The position numbers and the translations under genes were made by a program. The notes beneath the pieces are model-generated. The model saw only the letters and a program-made list of their open reading frames with translations. It did no database searches and was not told the origin of the DNA. 9,777 nucleotides of DNA from an uncultured Collinsella sp. (GTDB lineage Bacteria > Actinomycetota > Coriobacteriia > Coriobacteriales > Coriobacteriaceae), in the NCBI GenBank assembly GCA_902474645.1, contig CABRWN010000070.1:1-9777 (forward strand), in the 5' to 3' direction. Positions 6,399-9,777 of this stretch are shown piece after piece. Positions within the stretch are counted from its first letter, which is position 1. Every line of letters begins with the position of its first letter.

Positions 6399-6768
6399 CG
6401 AAGCAACTTGCCCCATTACGCTGACCGTTGCTGGCGACCCGCGTCTGGCGCGCCTTGTGCGCATGACGGCGGCAAATGTCGGTGCGCTCTGCTCCATGTC
6501 CGTCGATCGCATCGAGGACATTCGTATGGCTGCCGAGGAAGCATTTATTTTCGGCTGCACGGCTGTTGATTCCGATGACATCTCGATCAAATTCGATGTC
6601 GACGAATCTCACGTTGGCATGACCTTTACCTTTGGCGACCAGGCCACCGTCGACGAGGATGACCAGGCCGCTGTGTATGCCGAGCTCATTTTGGCGAGCG
6701 TGTGCGATTCCTACGAAAAGACTGCGGCGCCCCTGACGCTTTCCCTCGACCTCAAGGCGGATATCTAA
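6391..6768 (+). CDS. Small RsbW/SpoIIAB-like anti-sigma protein, kinase residues apparently lost
   Basis: This 125-residue cytoplasmic protein lines up with the anti-sigma kinases RsbW/SpoIIAB over their length: LTVAGDPRLARLVR (11-24) at the N-terminus, then the helix IEDIRMAAEEA (41-51) matching RsbW 'IEDLKIAVSEA'. It directly precedes a SigB/SigF-type sigma gene, the classical position of an anti-sigma factor. However, the N-box Asn that holds Mg-ATP (EACTNA in RsbW) is F54 (EAFIFG), and the glycine-rich G2 lid (GGLGLYL) is replaced by AAVYAELIL (93-101). ATP binding and kinase activity are therefore doubtful. I infer a binding-only anti-sigma factor. ATG 6391 is chosen because GAGGAG (6378-6383) precedes it by seven bases and the N-terminus then matches relatives; it overlaps the previous stop by 8 bases. 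The sigma gene starts two bases past its stop. Confidence 0.75.
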   Translation: MSSEATCPITLTVAGDPRLARLVRMTAANVGALCSMSVDRIEDIRMAAEEAFIFGCTAVDSDDISIKFDVDESHVGMTFTFGDQATVDEDDQAAVYAELILASVCDSYEKTAAPLTLSLDLKADI

Positions 6769-6769
6769 T

Positions 6770-7561
6770 ATGACCGAACGTTCCCGGAGCGGTAAGACCG
6801 CTTGGGACAAGGAGAAAACCCGCGAGCTGTTTCGTCGCTATAAAGAGACCGGTGACCCGGACGCACGCGAGCAGCTCGTCATGTCCCACATGAACCTGGT
6901 AAGGTTTCTTGCCAACAAATTTAAGAACCGCGGCGAGCCGCTCGATGATCTGATGCAGGTTGGCTATTTGGGCCTGCTCAAGGCTATCGACCGCTTTGAC
7001 CCCGAGCGCGGACTCGAGTTCACGACGTTTGCGACACCCACTATCTTGGGCGAGATCAAACGCCATTTCCGTGACAAGGGCTGGAGTGTGCGCGTGCCGC
7101 GTCGTCTGCAGGAGCTCTCGGCCAAGGTCAACCAGGCTACTGACAAACTTACCAACGAGCTGCAGCGTTCGCCCAAGGTTGAGGAGATCGCTGAGTATCT
7201 AGATGTGACTGTCGATGAGGTCCTCGAGGCTATGGAATCGTCTTCGGCCTATACCTCAGTGCCCATCGAGGCTCCTGGTGCGTCCGATTCCGACGATGCG
7301 CCCTCGATTCTCGACCGTTACGCCGACGATGACAACGAGCTCGACTTTACCGATGACCGCCTGGTGATCGAGGAAGCCATCCGCGATTTCTCGCCGCGCG
7401 AGCGCGAGGTGATCGAGCTGCGCTTTGTGAAGGGCATGACCCAGATCGAGATCGCCAAGAAGCTGGGCATTTCTCAGGTGCAGGTTTCGCGCCTGCTGCG
7501 CCGCACGCTTAAGAAGATTCAGGACAAGATCGACCCCGACGGAGTGATGATTCGTTCATGA
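6770..7561 (+). CDS. RNA polymerase sigma factor, SigB/SigF/SigG family (group 3 sigma-70)
   Basis: This 263-residue alternative sigma factor directs RNA polymerase to a stress or developmental regulon. Region 2 lies at about 36-110 (HMNLVRFLANKF, then DLMQVGYLGLLKAIDRFDP and FTTFATPTILGEIKRHFRD), which contains the core-binding and -10-recognition helices. Region 3 is at about 112-158, and region 4 at about 207-252 (SPREREVIELRFVKGMTQIEIAKKLG), whose helix-turn-helix ISQVQVSRLLRR reads the -35. The sequence TILGEIKRHFRDKGWSVRVPRR is diagnostic for the SigB/F/G group. An acidic linker (171-196) separates regions 3 and 4. ATG 6770 is preceded by AAGGCGG nine bases upstream and sits one base after the anti-sigma stop. 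The last four bases overlap the next gene (ATGA). In a non-sporulating coriobacterium a general-stress role is more likely than sporulation, but this is inferred. The exact sigB or sigF name is not assigned. Confidence 0.93.
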   Translation: MTERSRSGKTAWDKEKTRELFRRYKETGDPDAREQLVMSHMNLVRFLANKFKNRGEPLDDLMQVGYLGLLKAIDRFDPERGLEFTTFATPTILGEIKRHFRDKGWSVRVPRRLQELSAKVNQATDKLTNELQRSPKVEEIAEYLDVTVDEVLEAMESSSAYTSVPIEAPGASDSDDAPSILDRYADDDNELDFTDDRLVIEEAIRDFSPREREVIELRFVKGMTQIEIAKKLGISQVQVSRLLRRTLKKIQDKIDPDGVMIRS

Positions 7562-8970
7562 GTGAGCACCCCCAACAAACCGATCGCGTGCTGCGCGACA
7601 CCCGCATTCTGACGCTGCGCATTTGGGCTGTTGTCGGCTGCATTGTCATCGCCGCTGTCATCTTTAACCTTATGGGCATCCTGGCACCGGTTATTGAGTT
7701 TCTTGCCGTCGGCTCCATCATTGCTTTTGTGATGTCCCCGATCACCAACTGGCTCGAGCACCATGGCGTGAACCGCGGCATCGGTTCGCTTATCGCGCTT
7801 ATTGTTGTTGTTGCCGTGCTCGTCGGTGTCGTTTGCATCTTGTCGCCGATTCTCTTTGGTCAGATCATGGAAGTCCTGAGCCGCCTGCCCGAGCAGCTTC
7901 GTGTTGCGGGTGGCGACCTCAACGAGATGATGTCGCATGCCAAGACGCTCAACAACACGCCGCTCAAGGAGTATTTGGACGATAATCTTTCGTCCCTGGT
8001 TACCGTGGCATCGAAGTATGTGTCTCAGATTGCCGCCGAGCTTGGCCGCGGTGTGTTCCCGCTCATCACCAATACGGCCTCGCAGCTGTTCGTGATCTTC
8101 CTTGGCCTGGTGCTTGCGTACTGGATGGCCTGCGACTACCCTCGCATGCACCACGAGATTTGCACCATCATCGGTCAGGAGAAGGAGACCTCGTACCGCT
8201 TTATGGTCGCCATCCTTTCTCGCTCTGTCGGCGGCTATATGCGCGGTATGGTCGTGACGTCCATCTGCGGTGGTTTCCTCGCCTTTATCGGTTTTATGAT
8301 CATCGGCCATCCGTATGCGGCGCTCATGGCTATCTTTACCGGCATCATGCACTTGGTTCCGGTCGTCGGTCCCTGGGTGAGCGCGGCAATCGCCACGGTA
8401 CTCGGCTTTATGTTCAGCCCCATGTTGGCGTTATGGACGCTCATCGTGACAATGATCGCGCAAAACGTCACCGACAACGTGATTTCGCCTAAGGTCATGC
8501 AGAGCTCGGTGCAGGTGCATCCCATCATGAGCCTCACGGCGCTCGTTATTGGCTCGGCACTCATGGGCCCCATCGGCATGATTATTGCCATCCCACTGTG
8601 CGCGGCCCTCAAGGGTATCTTCGTGTACTACTTCGAGAATGAGACCGGCCGCCAGCTTGTGGCCTATGACGGCGCCGTGTTTAAGGGCACACCGTATCGC
8701 GATGCCGATGGCAACCCGGTCGCCGCCTACGACGCGCTCGGCGACGACACCTTCATCTACGAGTCCGAGCTTATCGGCAACGAGACCGCGCCCGAGGCCC
8801 AGGCGATGCCTAAGCCCGAGTTCGATAATCCCTGGATCAAGCTCTCGGGTTTGCAACCCGATGCCACGGGCTTCTTCAAGAATCCCTTCGCCAAGGACGA
8901 TGACTCCAACTCGGACGACGATACCAAAACCGGCATCGACGGCTCCATGGACGATTCGGATTCTAATTAG
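7558..8970 (+). CDS. AI-2E family (PerM/YdiK-type) membrane transporter
   Basis: This 470-residue polytopic membrane protein belongs to the AI-2E family, whose members include autoinducer-2 exporters and Na+/H+ antiporters; most have no proven substrate. Membrane segments fall at about 22-40, 41-60, 76-98, 170-193, 228-250, 252-285 (two), 288-305 and 322-355, with a soluble amphipathic stretch at about 100-165 between the third and fourth. Family blocks are seen in GGYMRGMVVTSICGG (225-239), the PYAALMAIFTGIMHLVPVVG region (252-271) and ISPKVMQSSVQVHPI (309-323). A cytoplasmic tail of about 110 residues (358-470) is unusually long and ends in an Asp/Ser-rich stretch. The ATG overlaps the sigma stop (ATGA) and the nearest GGAG is 13 bases away, so translation probably depends on coupling to the sigma gene. 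It is the last gene of the operon. The transported substrate is unknown. Confidence 0.9.
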   Translation: MSEHPQQTDRVLRDTRILTLRIWAVVGCIVIAAVIFNLMGILAPVIEFLAVGSIIAFVMSPITNWLEHHGVNRGIGSLIALIVVVAVLVGVVCILSPILFGQIMEVLSRLPEQLRVAGGDLNEMMSHAKTLNNTPLKEYLDDNLSSLVTVASKYVSQIAAELGRGVFPLITNTASQLFVIFLGLVLAYWMACDYPRMHHEICTIIGQEKETSYRFMVAILSRSVGGYMRGMVVTSICGGFLAFIGFMIIGHPYAALMAIFTGIMHLVPVVGPWVSAAIATVLGFMFSPMLALWTLIVTMIAQNVTDNVISPKVMQSSVQVHPIMSLTALVIGSALMGPIGMIIAIPLCAALKGIFVYYFENETGRQLVAYDGAVFKGTPYRDADGNPVAAYDALGDDTFIYESELIGNETAPEAQAMPKPEFDNPWIKLSGLQPDATGFFKNPFAKDDDSNSDDDTKTGIDGSMDDSDSN

Positions 8971-8976
8971 GTCCTA

Positions 8977-9216
8977 TTAGCGTTTCTTGAAGTTGTAAAT
9001 GACAAGAAACGCGAGCAAAGCGATTGATAAGGGGCCGGCTACGTAGAAAAAGAGAACGTCAATTGCGCGTAGAGTGTAATAAGCCTTATCGCCGGACATT
9101 ACTGCATACAATACGTAGCCAAATGCTGGTTGGTTTGCGTACCAGCAGGAGAAGGCCAAGAGCGCTAAAAGTGCTACTACCAGAAGTGCATTCAGGACAA
9201 ATCGTTTGGTATTCAT
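8977..9216 (-). CDS. Small two-TM membrane protein of unknown function
   Basis: This 79-residue protein is not recognised. It has two hydrophobic helices, about residues 8-27 (LNALLVVALLALLAFSCWYA) and 53-75, joined by a polar, aromatic loop, and a basic C-terminus (NFKKR) that would stay in the cytoplasm. It has no signal-peptidase or lipoprotein motif. A strong Shine-Dalgarno (AAGGAG, six bases before the ATG on the - strand) supports real expression, and its AT-rich upstream region (about 9239-9290) could hold a promoter. It is the only - strand gene here and is visibly less GC-rich than its neighbours, which may indicate late acquisition. It converges on the AI-2E gene with only six bases between stop codons. 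A toxin-like or holin-like role is conceivable from size alone, but nothing in the sequence shows it. Confidence 0.72.
   Translation of the reverse strand: MNTKRFVLNALLVVALLALLAFSCWYANQPAFGYVLYAVMSGDKAYYTLRAIDVLFFYVAGPLSIALLAFLVIYNFKKR
8980..9012. repeat. Perfect 10-bp inverted repeat at a convergent gene junction
   Basis: GCGTTTCTTG (8980-8989) and CAAGAAACGC (9003-9012) are exact reverse complements around a 13-base loop. The repeat covers the last eleven sense codons of the small - strand gene and begins just after the AI-2E stop. Neither strand has a T-tract beyond the stem, so it is not a standard intrinsic terminator. It could act as a 3'-end stabilising hairpin or a factor-assisted bidirectional stop. 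Confidence 0.6.
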
Positions 9217-9308
9217 CGTTCGCTCCTTCCTGATGATTCTTATATGGTATTTTACTAAAACTATTTTTTAAAGGATTGCTTAGTCCTAAATAACATGCAC
9301 TTTCGCTG

Positions 9309-9338
9309 GAGGGTCGCTGTTTGGCGGCCCTCTTTTTT
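9309..9338 (+). terminator. Intrinsic terminator upstream of alaS
   Basis: GAGGGTCGC (9309-9317) pairs with GCGGCCCTC (9324-9332) as nine pairs with one T-G wobble, around a six-base loop (TGTTTG), followed directly by six T. The T-tract exists only in + orientation, so it stops rightward transcripts. The nearest rightward gene upstream ends at 8970, so it is probably the end of the sigma operon transcript, beyond the antisense small gene. It insulates alaS from that operon. Confidence 0.85.
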
Positions 9339-9364
9339 GCACTTGCGCGGCGGGATGGTAATAT
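9337..9364 (+). promoter_or_regulatory. alaS promoter candidate with extended -10
   Basis: TGGTAATAT (9356-9364) has the TGn extension before a -10-like hexamer. TTGCAC (9337-9342) lies 16 bases upstream of the hexamer as a weak -35, overlapping the end of the terminator's T-tract. The resulting leader would be about 40 bases, which is too short for a T-box. Confidence 0.45.
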
Positions 9365-9410
9365 CGTTACGTTTGAACTGTTTCGATGTGAAACCGAGGA
9401 GATTCCCTCT

Positions 9411-9777
9411 ATGAGTGCTGACTACCCGTCAATGACTACGGCCGAGATTCGCTCTAAGTTCCTCAACTTTTTTGAGGAGCGCGGTCTTAAGCTCTATCCT
9501 TCTTCGTCCCTTGTCCCCGACGACCCCTCGCTGCTGCTTGCCAACGCCGGTATGAACCAGTTTAAGGAGTACTACCAGGGCAAGAAGACCATGAAGGAGA
9601 TCGGCGCGATCTCCTGCCAGAAGTGCGTCCGCACCAACGACATCGACTGCATCGGCGAGGACGGCCGTCACCTGTCGTTCTTCGAGATGCTCGGCGATTT
9701 CTCTTTTGGCGGCGTCTCCAAGGAGCAGGCTTGCGCCTGGGCCTTTGAGCTCATCACCAAGGAGTTCAAGCTGCCGC
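9411..9777 (+). CDS. alaS: Alanyl-tRNA synthetase, N-terminal part (runs off window)
   Basis: The open frame runs from ATG 9411 to the window edge and gives the first 122 residues of AlaRS, the class II enzyme that charges tRNA-Ala using ATP in the cytoplasm. The aminoacylation core starts normally: residues 45-52 are NAGMNQFK, then SCQKCVRTNDID (68-79) and RHLSFFEMLGDFSFG (86-100), the class II motif 2 region that is highly conserved in AlaRS. GAGGAG lies nine bases before the ATG. An intrinsic terminator and an extended -10 promoter separate it from the sigma operon, so it is likely transcribed on its own. The editing and C-terminal domains lie outside the window. Confidence 0.96.
   Translation, partial: MSADYPSMTTAEIRSKFLNFFEERGLKLYPSSSLVPDDPSLLLANAGMNQFKEYYQGKKTMKEIGAISCQKCVRTNDIDCIGEDGRHLSFFEMLGDFSFGGVSKEQACAWAFELITKEFKLP

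Noticed and set aside
5430..6590. 386-codon open frame on the - strand across rarA and the DUF948-like gene
   Set aside because: It crosses three genes and a promoter region and has no recognisable motif. Its openness comes from codon bias of the + strand genes.
7519..8352. 277-codon open frame on the - strand opposite the AI-2E gene
   Set aside because: The translation is a His/Asp/Arg-rich shadow with no domain; the + strand protein has clear family membrane blocks.
8614..8619. Another GGGTAT that could be a SigB/F-type promoter
   Set aside because: It lies inside the AI-2E coding sequence with no downstream gene to serve; it shows that the hexamer alone occurs by chance.
9272..9286. Small hairpin AGGATT-GCTT-AGTCCT in the AT-rich gap
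   Set aside because: Six weak pairs with a G-T wobble and no proper T-tract on either strand; too weak to call as a terminator or regulator.
9217..9410. T-box riboswitch before alaS
   Set aside because: T-boxes are common before synthetase genes, and AGGGTCGC next to a terminator loosely recalls one. But the space is too short for a specifier stem, the antiterminator consensus is missing, and a promoter candidate lies downstream of the terminator.

Overview
The window is a dense, mostly housekeeping chromosomal segment, apparently from a moderately high-GC Gram-positive bacterium. Gene content and sequence style (RluA-family synthase, prepilin peptidase, dGTPase, RarA, a SigB/F-type sigma factor with an RsbW-like partner, an AI-2E family protein and alaS) fit an intestinal member of the Coriobacteriia such as Collinsella. 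That assignment is inference from overall style and gene order, not from a marker gene. Ten genes are called, two of them cut by the window edges. All but one are on the + strand, and there is no mobile element, CRISPR array, rRNA or tRNA.

Layout. Positions 1-1142 hold the 3' end of a gene with a charged tail (possibly lspA), overlapping by one base an RluA-family pseudouridine synthase. Positions 1225-2520 hold a membrane-bound processive family-2 glycosyltransferase, closed by a good intrinsic terminator (about 2529-2576). Positions 2602-3024 encode a minimal A24 prepilin peptidase, followed by a dGTPase-like HD phosphohydrolase (3056-4303). A perfect Gram-positive LexA (SOS) box straddles the dGTPase stop codon and sits beside the promoter of rarA (4364-5713), predicting DNA-damage control of RarA.

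The most interesting block is a tightly packed four-gene operon at 5808-8970. It encodes a DUF948-like membrane coiled-coil protein, a small RsbW/SpoIIAB-like anti-sigma protein that seems to have lost its ATP-binding residues, a SigB/SigF/SigG-type sigma factor and an AI-2E family membrane protein with a long acidic tail. Overlapping stops and starts (ATGAGTAG, TAATATG, ATGA) indicate translational coupling. No RsbV-like anti-anti-sigma or PP2C phosphatase is in view, so classical phosphorylation-driven partner switching may be replaced by something else.

The right end holds a small AT-rich two-TM membrane protein on the - strand, convergent with the sigma operon. A perfect 10-bp inverted repeat lies at that junction. 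The first good + strand terminator lies beyond the small gene (9309-9338), followed by an extended -10 promoter and the start of alaS, which runs off the window. No gene-free stretch exceeds 300 bases; the longest is about 194 bases (9217-9410), and it holds the terminator and the alaS promoter.
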